This document shows positions 18,708 through 28,086 of a stretch of DNA of 64,000 nucleotides, in pieces. The number at the start of each line of letters is the position of its first letter. Positions within the stretch are counted from its first letter, which is position 1. The notes beneath the pieces are model-generated. The model was not told the DNA's origin and did not search any database. It was given only the letters and a program-made list of their open reading frames with translations. Position numbers and translations under genes: made by a program. Origin of the DNA: Pseudomonas putida (GTDB lineage: Bacteria > Pseudomonadota > Gammaproteobacteria > Pseudomonadales > Pseudomonadaceae); contig CP124529.1 in assembly GCA_029953615.1 (NCBI GenBank), forward strand, positions 992,001-1,056,000, read 5' to 3'.

Positions 18708-19631
18708 ATGCCTGAGATCTACCATTTCTTCCAACAACTGGTTAATGGATTGACCATCGGCAGCACCTATGCCTTGATCGCCATCGGCTACACGATGGTG
18801 TACGGCATCATTGGCATGATCAACTTCGCCCACGGCGAGGTTTACATGATCGGTTCCTACGTGGCCTTCATCGCCCTGGCGGGCCTGGCCATGATGGGTA
18901 TCCATTCGCTGCCGATCCTGATGACCGTCGCCTTCGTCGCGACGATCTTCGTCACCAGTGCCTATGGCTACAGCATCGAACGGGTTGCCTACCGCCCCTT
19001 GCGCAACAGCAACCGCCTGATCCCGCTGATTTCCGCCATCGGCATGTCGATCTTCCTGCAGAACACCGTCTTGCTGTCGCAAGACTCCAAGGACAAGTCC
19101 ATCCCCAACCTGATCCCCGGCAGTTTCTCGTTCGGGCCGGGCGGTGCGGAGGAAGTACTGATCAGCTACATGCAGATCCTGGTGTTCGTGGTCACCCTGG
19201 TGGCCATGACCTGCCTCACCCTGTTCATCTCCCGTTCTCGCCTGGGCCGTGCCTGCCGCGCCTGTGCCGAGGACATCAAGATGGCCAACCTGCTGGGCAT
19301 CAACACCAACAACATCATCGCCCTCACCTTCGTCATCGGTGCCGCCCTGGCGGCGGTGGCGGCCGTGCTGCTGAGCATGCAGTACGGGGTGATCAACCCC
19401 AACGCCGGTTTCCTGGTGGGCCTGAAGGCCTTCACCGCGGCGGTGCTGGGTGGCATCGGCAGCATTCCGGGCGCCATGCTCGGCGGGCTGGTGCTGGGCG
19501 TGGCCGAAGCGTTCGGTGCCGATATCTTCGGCGACCAGTACAAGGACGTGGTGGCATTCGGCTTGTTGGTTCTTGTCCTGCTATTCCGGCCGACCGGCAT
19601 CCTGGGCCGCCCGGAGGTTGAAAAAGTATGA
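18708..19631 (+). CDS. braD: Branched-chain amino acid ABC transporter permease LivH/BraD
   Basis: A 307-residue inner-membrane permease beginning [20 protein letters not shown] with the LivH hallmark [23 protein letters not shown]. About eight membrane segments. TAGGAG lies seven bases before the ATG at 18708; the longer upstream reading frame crosses the intergenic hairpin region and is rejected. The stop overlaps the next gene (ATGA), so translation is coupled. Confidence 0.95.
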   Translation: MPEIYHFFQQLVNGLTIGSTYALIAIGYTMVYGIIGMINFAHGEVYMIGSYVAFIALAGLAMMGIHSLPILMTVAFVATIFVTSAYGYSIERVAYRPLRNSNRLIPLISAIGMSIFLQNTVLLSQDSKDKSIPNLIPGSFSFGPGGAEEVLISYMQILVFVVTLVAMTCLTLFISRSRLGRACRACAEDIKMANLLGINTNNIIALTFVIGAALAAVAAVLLSMQYGVINPNAGFLVGLKAFTAAVLGGIGSIPGAMLGGLVLGVAEAFGADIFGDQYKDVVAFGLLVLVLLFRPTGILGRPEVEKV

Positions 19632-20884
19632 ACAGAAATCTCAAACAGGCGTTCTTCAGCGCCTTGCTGGTATGGGCCGTGGCCTTCCCGGTGCTGGGCC
19701 TGAAACTGAGCATCGACGGCATCAGCCTGGCGGTGCACAGCCAAGGGTCGTTCACCATCAGTATCATCGCCGTGTGTTCGGTGCTGATGTTCCTGCGCGT
19801 GCTGTTCGACAAGCAGTGGAACTCGGTGATGGGCCGCCGTTCGGACCGCAAGCTGATCCCGCCGGCTGTCAGCAACTACCTGACCCTGCCGAAAACCCAG
19901 CGCTACGTGATCATGGGCCTGATCGTCGCTGCACTGGTGTGGCCGTTCTTCGGCTCGCGCGGTGCGGTAGACATTGCCACGCTGATCCTGATCTACGTGT
20001 TGCTGGGCCTGGGCCTGAACATCGTGGTCGGTCTGGCAGGCCTGCTCGACCTGGGTTACGTCGGCTTCTACGCCGTCGGTGCCTACAGCTACGCCATGCT
20101 CTCGCACTACCTGGGCTGGAGCTTCTGGGTATGCCTGCCGATCGCCGGCCTGATGGCCGCTACCTTCGGCTTCCTGCTCGGCTTCCCGGTGCTGCGCCTG
20201 CGGGGTGACTACCTGGCGATCGTGACCCTCGGCTTCGGCGAGATCATCCGCCTGTTCCTGCGTAACCTCACCGACTGGACGGGCGGCCCCAACGGCATCA
20301 GCAACATCCCCAAGCCGGAGCTGTTCGGCCTGACCTTCGAGCGCCGTGCCGCCGAGGGCATGCAGACCTTCCATGAGTTCTTCGGGCTGGAATACAACTC
20401 GATCAACAAGGTCATCTTCCTCTACCTGGTGGCCCTGCTGCTGGCCCTGCTGGCGCTGTTCGTGATCAACCGCCTGCTGCGCATGCCGATCGGCCGCGCC
20501 TGGGAAGCCCTGCGCGAAGACGAGATCGCCTGCCGTGCACTGGGCCTGAACCCGACCGTGATCAAGCTGTCGGCATTCACCCTGGGCGCCTGCTTCGCCG
20601 GTTTCGCCGGCAGCTTCTTCGCTGCGCGCCAGGGCCTGGTGACGCCGGAGTCGTTCACCTTCATCGAGTCGGCGATCATCCTCGCCATCGTCGTGCTCGG
20701 CGGCATGGGCTCACAACTGGGCGTGATACTCGCGGCCATCGTGATGATCCTGCTGCCCGAGCTGATGCGTGAGTTCAGCGAATACCGGATGCTGATGTTC
20801 GGTGCGCTGATGGTGTTGATGATGATCTGGCGTCCGCAAGGCCTGCTGCCTATGCAACGTCCACACATGGAGCTGCGTCGATGA
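19628..20884 (+). CDS. braE: Branched-chain amino acid ABC transporter permease LivM/BraE
   Basis: A 418-residue permease. The N-terminal 100 residues are an extension with extra membrane segments typical of gammaproteobacterial LivM. The core has [26 protein letters not shown] and the conserved [13 protein letters not shown] loop that contacts the ATPases. It overlaps LivH and the following ATPase gene by four bases each (ATGA). It forms the heterodimeric membrane channel with BraD. Confidence 0.95.
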   Translation: MNRNLKQAFFSALLVWAVAFPVLGLKLSIDGISLAVHSQGSFTISIIAVCSVLMFLRVLFDKQWNSVMGRRSDRKLIPPAVSNYLTLPKTQRYVIMGLIVAALVWPFFGSRGAVDIATLILIYVLLGLGLNIVVGLAGLLDLGYVGFYAVGAYSYAMLSHYLGWSFWVCLPIAGLMAATFGFLLGFPVLRLRGDYLAIVTLGFGEIIRLFLRNLTDWTGGPNGISNIPKPELFGLTFERRAAEGMQTFHEFFGLEYNSINKVIFLYLVALLLALLALFVINRLLRMPIGRAWEALREDEIACRALGLNPTVIKLSAFTLGACFAGFAGSFFAARQGLVTPESFTFIESAIILAIVVLGGMGSQLGVILAAIVMILLPELMREFSEYRMLMFGALMVLMMIWRPQGLLPMQRPHMELRR

Positions 20885-21648
20885 GCCGCGAAATTTTGCA
20901 AGTCAGCGGCCTGAGCATGCGCTTCGGCGGCTTGTTGGCGGTCAACGGCGTGGGCCTGACCGTCAAGGAAAAACAGGTGGTGGCACTGATTGGCCCGAAC
21001 GGTGCCGGCAAGACCACCGTGTTCAACTGCCTGACCGGTTTCTACAAGCCCAGCGGCGGCACCATCCTGCTCGATGGCCAGCCGATCCAGGGCCTGGCCG
21101 GGCACCAGATCGCCCGCAAAGGCGTGGTGCGGACCTTCCAGAACGTGCGCCTGTTCAAGGAAATGACCGCGCTGGAAAACCTGCTGATTGCCCAGCACCG
21201 CCACCTGAACACCAACTTCTTCGCCGGCCTGTTCAAGACCCCGAACTTCCGCCGCAGCGAGAAGGAGGCCATGGAGCGCGCGCAGTACTGGCTGGAGAAG
21301 GTCAACCTGACCGAGTTCGCCAACCGTACCGCCGGCACTCTCGCCTACGGCCAGCAGCGCCGCCTGGAAATCGCCCGCTGCATGATGACCCAGCCACGCA
21401 TCATCATGCTCGACGAACCGGCAGCGGGCCTGAACCCGAAGGAGACCGAAGACCTCAAGGCGCTGATCGCCTACCTGCGTGAGTCGCACAACGTCACCGT
21501 GCTGCTGATCGAGCACGACATGAAGTTGGTGATGAGCATTTCCGACCATATCGTGGTGATCAACCAGGGCACCCCCCTGGCCCACGGCACGCCGGAAGAG
21601 ATCCGCGACAACCCTGAAGTGATCAAAGCCTACCTGGGGGAAGCGTAA
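20881..21648 (+). CDS. braF: Branched-chain amino acid ABC transporter ATPase LivG/BraF
   Basis: A 255-residue ATPase with Walker [11 protein letters not shown]-loop in TFQNVRLF, a signature region reading [13 protein letters not shown] (the LivG-type variant of LSGGQ), and Walker [13 protein letters not shown]. The H-loop is LLIEHDM. It powers uptake together with BraG. Translation is coupled to BraE by an ATGA overlap. Confidence 0.96.
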   Translation: MSREILQVSGLSMRFGGLLAVNGVGLTVKEKQVVALIGPNGAGKTTVFNCLTGFYKPSGGTILLDGQPIQGLAGHQIARKGVVRTFQNVRLFKEMTALENLLIAQHRHLNTNFFAGLFKTPNFRRSEKEAMERAQYWLEKVNLTEFANRTAGTLAYGQQRRLEIARCMMTQPRIIMLDEPAAGLNPKETEDLKALIAYLRESHNVTVLLIEHDMKLVMSISDHIVVINQGTPLAHGTPEEIRDNPEVIKAYLGEA

Positions 21649-22350
21649 ATGCTGAAGTTCGAGAACGTTTCCACCTTCTACGGCAAGATCCAGGCGCTGC
21701 ACAGCGTCAACGTGGAGATCAACCAGGGCGAAATCGTTACCCTGATCGGCGCCAACGGTGCCGGCAAATCGACCTTGCTGATGACCCTGTGCGGCTCGCC
21801 GCAGGCGCACAGCGGCAGCATCAAGTACCTGGGTGAAGAACTGGTCGGCCAGCCTTCCTCGCACATCATGCGCAAAAGCATTGCGGTGGTACCGGAAGGC
21901 CGCCGTGTGTTCTCCCGCCTGACCGTCGAGGAAAACCTGGCGATGGGTGGCTTCTTCACCGACAAGGGCGATTACCAGGAGCAGCTGGACAAGGTGCTGC
22001 AGCTGTTCCCGCGCCTGAAGGAGCGTTATATCCAGCGTGGCGGCACCATGTCCGGTGGCGAGCAGCAGATGCTCGCCATTGGCCGGGCGCTGATGAGCAA
22101 GCCCAAGCTGTTGCTGCTCGACGAGCCCTCGCTGGGCCTGGCGCCGATCATCATCCAGCAGATCTTCGACATCATCGAACAGCTGCGCCGTGATGGCGTG
22201 ACGGTGTTCCTGGTGGAGCAGAACGCCAACCAGGCGCTGAAGATCGCTGACCGGGCGTATGTGCTGGAGAACGGCCGGGTGGTGATGCAAGGGACCGGTG
22301 AAGCACTGTTGACCGACCCGAAGGTGCGCGACGCGTACCTGGGGGGTTGA
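21649..22350 (+). CDS. braG: Branched-chain amino acid ABC transporter ATPase LivF/BraG
   Basis: A 233-residue ATPase with Walker A GANGAGKST, signature MSGGEQQMLAIGRAL, Walker B LLLLDEPSLGLAP and H-loop FLVEQN. It starts immediately after the BraF stop (TAAATG), so the two are made together. It is the last gene of the transporter operon, and a terminator follows. Confidence 0.96.
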   Translation: MLKFENVSTFYGKIQALHSVNVEINQGEIVTLIGANGAGKSTLLMTLCGSPQAHSGSIKYLGEELVGQPSSHIMRKSIAVVPEGRRVFSRLTVEENLAMGGFFTDKGDYQEQLDKVLQLFPRLKERYIQRGGTMSGGEQQMLAIGRALMSKPKLLLLDEPSLGLAPIIIQQIFDIIEQLRRDGVTVFLVEQNANQALKIADRAYVLENGRVVMQGTGEALLTDPKVRDAYLGG

Positions 22351-22355
22351 TCGGG

Positions 22356-22385
22356 AAAAGGGCCATCTACTGGCCCTTTTTTCTA
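22356..22385 (+). terminator. Rho-independent terminator of the bra operon
   Basis: AAGGGCCA-TCTAC-TGGCCCTT followed by TTTTCT, six bases after the braG stop codon. Stem of eight base pairs with a T tract. Confidence 0.8.
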
Positions 22386-22400
22386 CCTGTCAGAAATGTA

Positions 22401-22515
22401 TTGCCTGTGCTGGCCCTATCGCCGGCAAGCCAGCTCCCACAGGCCCCCACAACTTTCAGGAACGGTGGGGTACCTGTGGGAGCTGGCTTGCCGGCGATAG
22501 GGCCAGTACAGGCAA
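22401..22515. repeat. Long REP-type inverted repeat
   Basis: Arms of about 43 bases at 22401-22443 and 22473-22515 are nearly perfect inverses (TTGCCTGT...GGCCCTATCGCCGGCAAGCCAGCTCCCACAGG). This is the GCCGGCAAGCCAGCTCCCAC subtype, and the pairing extends into flanking TTGCCTGTxCTGGCC on both sides. Confidence 0.85.
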
Positions 22516-22590
22516 CCATTAACTTGAGATCCGCCGCCAGCCTGCGTAACGTGGCCAGCTTTCACGGCAAAGATCCCCGGAGCCCGCCCC

Positions 22591-23265
22591 ATGCGCCTCA
22601 CCCCCACCCTGCTGCTCACCGCCCTGCTGCCCCTGTTCGCCGGCTGCCAGCTCATGGCTGACGCCCCCAGCGATCCGAACATCGGCACCACGCGCATGCA
22701 GGGCGAGCTGCGTGCCGCCGGTGGCCAGCTGCTGTTCAGGCCATGCAGCGAGAACCGCACTTTCGTGATCAACGACATCGGCGCCACCGGCATCCTGCAG
22801 GAAGCCGCCAACCTCGCCAAGGACGCCAACGACAAGCTTTTCGCCGACGTCCGTGGCCGCCTCACCGGCAGCAAGCAGGCCAACAACGACGGCCAGCTGG
22901 AAGTACGTCGCCTGTACCGCCTGGAACCCTCGACCCGCGCCTGCGAAGACCCCAACTTCAGGCAGCTGACCCTGCGCGCCAATGGCCACGAGCCGGAGTG
23001 GGACATCAAGGCCAGCGGCAAAGGCATGGTACTCAACCGCGTCGGCCAGGACCCCCTGCCCCTGCCCTTCCTGGAAGAAGAAGTGCCCGGCGGCGGCCTG
23101 ACCCTGACCAGCGAAGCCAACGGCCAGCACGTGGAGCTGTGGGTCGCACCTCAGCGCTGCGTAGACACCGCCACCGGTGCCATCCACCACCTGCGCGCCG
23201 AATTGCGCATCGACGGCAAGACCCTGCAGGGCTGCGGTTACTACGGCGGTGCGCGCGACAACTGA
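22591..23265 (+). CDS. Lipoprotein (COG3650-like)
   Basis: A 224-residue lipoprotein with signal MRLTPTLLLTALLPLFAGC (lipobox LFAGC). The mature protein has a heat-shock HslJ/COG3650-like pattern: RMQGELRAAGGQLLFRPCSE, then FRQLTLRANGHEPEW, and C-terminal GKTLQGCGYYGG. Four cysteines could form two disulfides. It is likely in the periplasm or outer membrane. Function unknown. It stands alone upstream of an FAD oxidoreductase gene. Confidence 0.75.
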   Translation: MRLTPTLLLTALLPLFAGCQLMADAPSDPNIGTTRMQGELRAAGGQLLFRPCSENRTFVINDIGATGILQEAANLAKDANDKLFADVRGRLTGSKQANNDGQLEVRRLYRLEPSTRACEDPNFRQLTLRANGHEPEWDIKASGKGMVLNRVGQDPLPLPFLEEEVPGGGLTLTSEANGQHVELWVAPQRCVDTATGAIHHLRAELRIDGKTLQGCGYYGGARDN

Positions 23266-23368
23266 TCGCCGGGCGCTTTTATCCTGCCAGTCGAGGCGGC
23301 GAACAGCTTATACTTGGCGGTTTGTGTAAAGCCGCCGGCCGCCCATGGCCGGGATACTGGACCCTGCC

Positions 23369-24976
23369 ATGCTACGAATCACCGAACTGAAGCTGCCCCT
23401 GGACCATCCCGACGAAGCCCTGCGTGAAGCTATCGTCCAGCGCCTGGGCATCCGCGAAGAGCAACTGCTCAGCTTCAACCTGTTCAAGCGCAGCTACGAT
23501 GCGCGCAAGAAGAACAGCGAACTGCTGTTCATCTATACCATCGACTTGGAAGCCAGCAACGAAGCCGAACTGCTCAGCAAGTTCGCCGACGATCGCAACA
23601 TCGGCCCGGCGCCAGACGTAACCTACAAGTTCGTCGGCCAGGCCCCGGCCGACCTGCAGGAGCGCCCGATCGTGGTCGGCTTCGGCCCGTGCGGCATTTT
23701 CGCTGGCCTGTTGCTGGCGCAGATGGGCTTCAAGCCGATCATTCTCGAACGTGGCAAGGAAGTACGTCAGCGCACCAAGGACACCTGGGGCCTGTGGCGC
23801 AAGAGCGTGCTCAACCCCGAGTCCAACGTGCAGTTCGGCGAAGGCGGCGCCGGCACCTTCTCCGACGGCAAGCTGTACAGCCAGATCAAGGACCCGCAGC
23901 ATCACGGCCGCAAAGTGCTGGAAGAGTTCGTCAAGGCCGGAGCGCCGGACGAGATCCTGTACATCAACAAGCCGCACATCGGTACCTTCCGCCTCACCGG
24001 CATGGTCGAGCAGATGCGTCAGGACATGATCGCCCTGGGTGCCGAAGTGCGCTTCCAGCAGAAGGTCACCGACCTGCTGATCGAAGATGGCCAGCTGACC
24101 GGCGTGGTGCTGGAAAGCGGCGAACAGCTGCATTCGCGCCATGTGGTACTGGCCCTGGGCCACAGTGCCCGCGACACCTTCCGCATGCTGCACGCCAAGG
24201 GCGTGTACATGGAAGCCAAGCCGTTTTCGGTGGGCTTCCGTATCGAACACCCGCAAACACTGATCGACAAGGCGCGCCTGGGCAAGTACGCCGGCCACCC
24301 GAAACTCGGTGCCGCCGACTACAAGCTGGTGTACCACGCCAAAAACGGCCGATCGGTGTACAGCTTCTGCATGTGCCCGGGCGGCACCGTGGTAGCCGCC
24401 ACCAGCGAACCGGGCCGGGTGGTTACCAACGGCATGAGCCAGTACTCGCGTAACGAGCGCAACGCCAACTCCGGCATCGTCGTCGGCATCGACCCCGAGC
24501 GCGATTACCCGGGCGGCCCGCTGGCCGGCATCGAGTTGCAGGAACGCCTGGAAGCCCACGCCTACGTGATGGGTGGCAGCAACTACCAGGCTCCGGCGCA
24601 ACTGGTGGGTGACTTCGTTGCCGGCCGGCCATCGACTGCGCTGGGCAGTGTCGAGCCGTCCTACAAGCCGGGCGTGACCCTGGGCGACCTGGCGCCGAGC
24701 CTGCCGGACTTCGCCATCGAGGCTATCCGCGAAGCGCTGCCGGCGTTCGACCGGCAGATCAAAGGCTACAACCTGCATGATGCGGTGCTGACCGGGATCG
24801 AGACGCGCACCTCGTCGCCGCTGCGCATTACCCGCGGTGAGGACTTCCAGAGCCTGAACCTGAAGGGGCTGTTCCCGGCGGGTGAAGGGGCCGGCTATGC
24901 GGGCGGGATCCTGTCGGCCGGTGTCGACGGGATTCGCATTGCCGAGGCAGTGGCGCGGGATATGCTCGGCCTCTGA
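23369..24976 (+). CDS. FAD-dependent oxidoreductase (COG2509 type)
   Basis: A 535-residue flavoprotein. An N-terminal domain with FNLFKRSYDARKKNSELLFIYT, then the FAD-binding GFGPCGIFAGLLLAQMG and ERG, and the family stretch NVQFGEGGAGTFSDGKLYSQIKD. It belongs to the uncharacterised NAD(P)/FAD-dependent group COG2509. I prefer the ATG at 23369 (MLRITELKLPL) over 23345 because the shorter product starts at the conserved region; neither has a strong ribosome binding site. The substrate is unknown. Confidence 0.8.
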   Translation: MLRITELKLPLDHPDEALREAIVQRLGIREEQLLSFNLFKRSYDARKKNSELLFIYTIDLEASNEAELLSKFADDRNIGPAPDVTYKFVGQAPADLQERPIVVGFGPCGIFAGLLLAQMGFKPIILERGKEVRQRTKDTWGLWRKSVLNPESNVQFGEGGAGTFSDGKLYSQIKDPQHHGRKVLEEFVKAGAPDEILYINKPHIGTFRLTGMVEQMRQDMIALGAEVRFQQKVTDLLIEDGQLTGVVLESGEQLHSRHVVLALGHSARDTFRMLHAKGVYMEAKPFSVGFRIEHPQTLIDKARLGKYAGHPKLGAADYKLVYHAKNGRSVYSFCMCPGGTVVAATSEPGRVVTNGMSQYSRNERNANSGIVVGIDPERDYPGGPLAGIELQERLEAHAYVMGGSNYQAPAQLVGDFVAGRPSTALGSVEPSYKPGVTLGDLAPSLPDFAIEAIREALPAFDRQIKGYNLHDAVLTGIETRTSSPLRITRGEDFQSLNLKGLFPAGEGAGYAGGILSAGVDGIRIAEAVARDMLGL

Positions 24977-24987
24977 TACTTTATTGC

Positions 24988-25096
24988 CTGCCAGGGCCCT
25001 TTCGCGGGCTCGCCCGCTCCCACAGGTGCCGCGCCAGATCTGAATGTGGCGCGGTACCTGTGGGAGCGGGCAAGCCCGCGAAGGGGCCCTGACAGG
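24988..25096. repeat. Extended REP inverted pair
   Basis: Arms CCTGCCAGGGCCCTTTCGCG... and its inverse ...CGCGAAGGGGCCCTGACAGG enclose a complete REP pair (CGGGCTCGCCCGCTCCCACAGGT / ACCTGTGGGAGCGGGCAAGCCCG) and a short GCGCCA/TGGCGC inner stem. It follows the FAD oxidoreductase. Confidence 0.85.
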
Positions 25097-25289
25097 AATC
25101 AGAATTATCCAACCCAGACATCAGACTCTCCCTCCCCCTTCCTTCCCCATTTCCATCTAGGCTTCCCTCAGCCCAGCCAGCAACACCATATAACAAAAAC
25201 GAATATGGTTTTTATTTGAAAGCATATCGTCACAGGCTAGGGTGTACCCCCCGTTCCATCGTTAACTGCTCATGGAGAGCCCATAGCCC

Positions 25290-26466
25290 GTGCGTAGCCT
25301 GTTAACCCGTTTCATCCAGCTCGAAGCCGCCAGCGGCCTGCTACTGATTGCTGCGGCCATCCTGGCCCTGGTCATCAACAATTCACCGCTGTCCTACCTG
25401 TACAGCGGCCTGCTCGACGTGCCCGTCGCCGTCCAGGTCGGCGCTCTGCACATTGCCAAGCCGTTGCTGCTGTGGATCAACGACGGGCTGATGGCCCTGT
25501 TCCTTCCTGCTCATCGGCCTTGAGGTCAAGCGCGAGGTTGTCGACGGCCACCTGTCCAAGCCCTCGCAGGTCATCCTGCCTGCCACCGCTGCCGTGGGCG
25601 GCATGGTAATACCTGCACTGATCTACTGGTTCATCAACCGTGACAACCCCGCGGCCGTGGCCGGCTGGGCGATCCCCACCGCCACCGATATCGCTTTTGC
25701 CCTCGGTGTGCTGGCCCTGCTGGGCAAGCGCGTGCCGGTGTCACTGAAACTGTTCCTGATGACCCTGGCGATCATTGACGACCTGGGTGCGATCATCGTC
25801 ATTGCGCTCTTCTACTCGGGCACCCTGTCGAGCATGTCACTGCTGCTTGCCGCCATTTGCCTGATAGTGCTGGTGGCCATGAACCGGCTCGGCGTGGTCA
25901 AACTTGGCCCATACATGGTCGTTGGCCTGATCCTGTGGGTTTGCGTGCTCAAGAGCGGCGTGCATGCCACCCTGGCTGGTGTGGCCCTGGCCCTGTGTAT
26001 CCCGCTGCGCACGCGCCATCCCGAACGCTCACCGTCGCTCGCCCTGGAACACGCCCTGCATCCCTGGGTCGCCTACGCCATCCTGCCGCTGTTCGCGTTC
26101 GCCAATGCCGGTGTATCGCTGGCAGGCATGACCGTGGAAAGCTTCACCCACCCGGTGCCGCTGGGTATCGCCGCCGGGCTGTTGCTGGGCAAGACCGTGG
26201 GTGTGTTCGGCCTGACCTGGGTCGCGGTCAAGCTGCGCCTGGCCGCACTGCCTGTTGGCTCCAGTTGGGGGCAATTGCTGGGTGTGGCGATACTCTGCGG
26301 TATCGGCTTCACCATGAGCCTGTTCGTTGGCTCGCTCGCGTTTGTGCCTGGCAGCAGTGAATACGCGGGGATGGACCGCATGGGAATCCTCACCGGTTCG
26401 TTCTTCGCCGCCGTTATCGGCTATGCGATAACCGCCATGGCCAGCCGCAAGCCCAGTATCGGCTGA
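25290..26466 (+). pseudogene. nhaA: Na+/H+ antiporter NhaA, frameshifted
   Basis: The first 70 residues ([20 protein letters not shown]..., ending INDGLMALF) are typical NhaA, but the frame then shifts and stops at 25523. Translation in the next frame continues [20 protein letters not shown]... through [20 protein letters not shown] and [17 protein letters not shown], holding the paired ion-binding Asp of NhaA, to the normal end at 26466. Removing one C within TTCCTTCC (25501-25507) restores [13 protein letters not shown] and a protein of 391 residues, the usual size. The start is GTG at 25290. If the indel is real the antiporter is inactive. A sequence error is also possible. Confidence 0.9.
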
Positions 26467-26481
26467 CTTGGCCACTGCATG

Positions 26482-26520
26482 AAAAAACCCCGACTGGCGA
26501 GCACCATGTCGGGGTTTTTT
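26482..26520. terminator. Bidirectional terminator between nhaA and the glycine-zipper gene
   Basis: AAAAAACCCCGAC ... GTCGGGGTTTTTT with a 14-base loop, placed between convergent genes. It has an A tract on one side and a T tract on the other, so it can end transcription from both. Confidence 0.85.
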
Positions 26521-26535
26521 CTTGTTGCGCTACGG

Positions 26536-27000
26536 TCAGTGCGTGACGCGGCTGGTACCGTCGACGGTCATGATACGCACACGGTCGCCAACGCGGAAGA
26601 TCTCGTTCTGCTGCACAGCCTGCACATAGGCACGCATGCTGCCATCGTCCTCACGCACGGTGATTTCGACACCCTGGGTACGCGTCAGGCCTTCTTCGGC
26701 GGCAGACCCGGCCAAGCCACCGGCAACGGCACCGATCACGGCGGCGACGATGCTGCCACGACCACCGCCCACGGCGCTGCCGGCCACGCCACCGACGATG
26801 GCACCAGCACCACCGCCGATCGGGGTCTTGGTACCCTCGATCTTGACCGGACGCAGGGATTCGATGGTGCCCATACGCACGGTTTGCACACGGCGGGCCT
26901 CATCACGGGAGTAGCTGTCACCGGTCAGGCTCGAGGCACAGCCACCCAGCAACAGCGACATGGTGGTAAAGGTTGCCACCAGCAAAGCGGATTTACGCAT
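26536..27000 (-). CDS. Glycine-zipper outer-membrane lipoprotein (SlyB/Pcp-like)
   Basis: A 154-residue lipoprotein: signal with lipobox LLGGC, then a central glycine-zipper 2TM segment (GGGAGAIVGGVAGSAVGG and GAVAGGLAGSAAEEG) and a C-terminal strand-rich domain ending in FRVGDRVRIMTVDG. This is the SlyB/PcP family. The start at 27000 is chosen because GGAGACC lies eight bases upstream; the ATG at 27015 overlaps that site. Members stabilise the outer membrane under stress. Monocistronic. Confidence 0.88.
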   Translation of the reverse strand: MRKSALLVATFTTMSLLLGGCASSLTGDSYSRDEARRVQTVRMGTIESLRPVKIEGTKTPIGGGAGAIVGGVAGSAVGGGRGSIVAAVIGAVAGGLAGSAAEEGLTRTQGVEITVREDDGSMRAYVQAVQQNEIFRVGDRVRIMTVDGTSRVTH

Positions 27001-27146
27001 GGGTAAGGTCTCCATAAGTCAGGTGCTCATTAGACGCTGCAGGTTGACGGCTGTCACGGTACAAACGTAATAAAATTGTTTTCATTCAGCCGAGGTACAG
27101 CCGGCGAGGCTGTATCGAGGCCTTTCAAGTGAGACCAAGGATAGCC

Positions 27147-27380
27147 ATGGATTACTTCATCGTCGTGGTCACAACGGTTGCGGGGCTGTATTTCCACTGG
27201 TGGCTGTATGTGCGCACGCGCCACTGGATGGACCGTGACCTGGCGTTGTCACTGGCTGGTTCGGACCCCGGAAAACGCGCGTACATGCTGCAAAGGCTGG
27301 AGCAAGCACGGCTGGAGAAGGTGGGGCGCAAGCAGTTGGCGGGGTGGTTGGAGCGGGAGGCTGCGGGATATCCGGGGTAG
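27147..27380 (+). CDS. Small single-span membrane protein, 77 aa
   Basis: A 77-residue protein with one N-terminal membrane segment (MDYFIVVVTTVAGLYFHWWL) and a charged cytoplasmic helix (AYMLQRLEQARLEKVGRKQL). AAGGA six bases upstream supports ATG at 27147. No known family recognised. It lies between the glycine-zipper lipoprotein (divergent) and pdxH (convergent). Confidence 0.65.
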   Translation: MDYFIVVVTTVAGLYFHWWLYVRTRHWMDRDLALSLAGSDPGKRAYMLQRLEQARLEKVGRKQLAGWLEREAAGYPG

Positions 27381-27420
27381 CGTTGTGTCATGAAAGGGCC
27401 GCAAAGCGGCCCCTACAATC

Positions 27421-28068
27421 TCAGGGCGCCAGCCGCTCCCGCAGCCATTGCCCATCCACCAGTCGGTAGTTCAGTCGGTCATGCAGGCGGCTGGCCCGTC
27501 CCTGCCAGAACTCGATGCGTTCAGGCAGCAACCGATACCCACCCCAATGCTCAGGGCAATGCGGCTGGGTGTCGGAGAAGCGCGCCTCGGTGGCCTTGAC
27601 CAGCCCCTCCAGCTCCTCACGGCCAGCAATTACCCGGCTCTGTGGCGAAGCCCAGGCCCCTAGACGACTGCCCAGCGGGCGCACCTGGTAGTAGGCGTCC
27701 GACTCTTCGGCCGTGACCTTTTCCACCCGCCCTTCGATGCGTACCTGGCGCTCCAGCGCTGGCCAGAAGAAGGTCATGGCGGCGAAGGGGTTAACCAGCA
27801 GTTGCTGGCCCTTGGCACTGTCATAGTTGGTGAAGAAGGTGAATCCACGCTCATCGAGCCCTTTCAGTAGCAAAACGCGGCAGTGAGGGCGGCCTTCACC
27901 ATCGACAGTGGCCAACGTCATGGCGTTCGCTTCCACCGGTACCTGCTCGGTTTTCACCGCATCGGCGAACCACTGGTGGAACAGGGCGAACGGCTCCCCC
28001 GGGGCCTGGGCTTCAGCCAGACCATCACGGGTGTAGTCGCGGCGCATATCGGCCAGGGATTGGGTCAT
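27421..28068 (-). CDS. pdxH: Pyridoxamine/pyridoxine 5'-phosphate oxidase
   Basis: A 215-residue FMN enzyme that oxidises PNP and PMP to pyridoxal 5'-phosphate, the final step of vitamin B6 synthesis and salvage. The start [17 protein letters not shown], the central FMN-binding [21 protein letters not shown] and RVEKV, and the C-terminal family signature ending [19 protein letters not shown] are all typical. Length is normal. It lies 18 bases after an OmpA-like lipoprotein gene on the same strand and may be co-transcribed. Confidence 0.96.
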   Translation of the reverse strand: MTQSLADMRRDYTRDGLAEAQAPGEPFALFHQWFADAVKTEQVPVEANAMTLATVDGEGRPHCRVLLLKGLDERGFTFFTNYDSAKGQQLLVNPFAAMTFFWPALERQVRIEGRVEKVTAEESDAYYQVRPLGSRLGAWASPQSRVIAGREELEGLVKATEARFSDTQPHCPEHWGGYRLLPERIEFWQGRASRLHDRLNYRLVDGQWLRERLAP

Positions 28069-28086
28069 TGCTGCGTTCCTTGACGA

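Noticed and set aside
20422..22290. Minus-strand frame of 622 codons opposite braE/braF/braG
   Set aside because: Antisense to three strongly conserved transporter genes.
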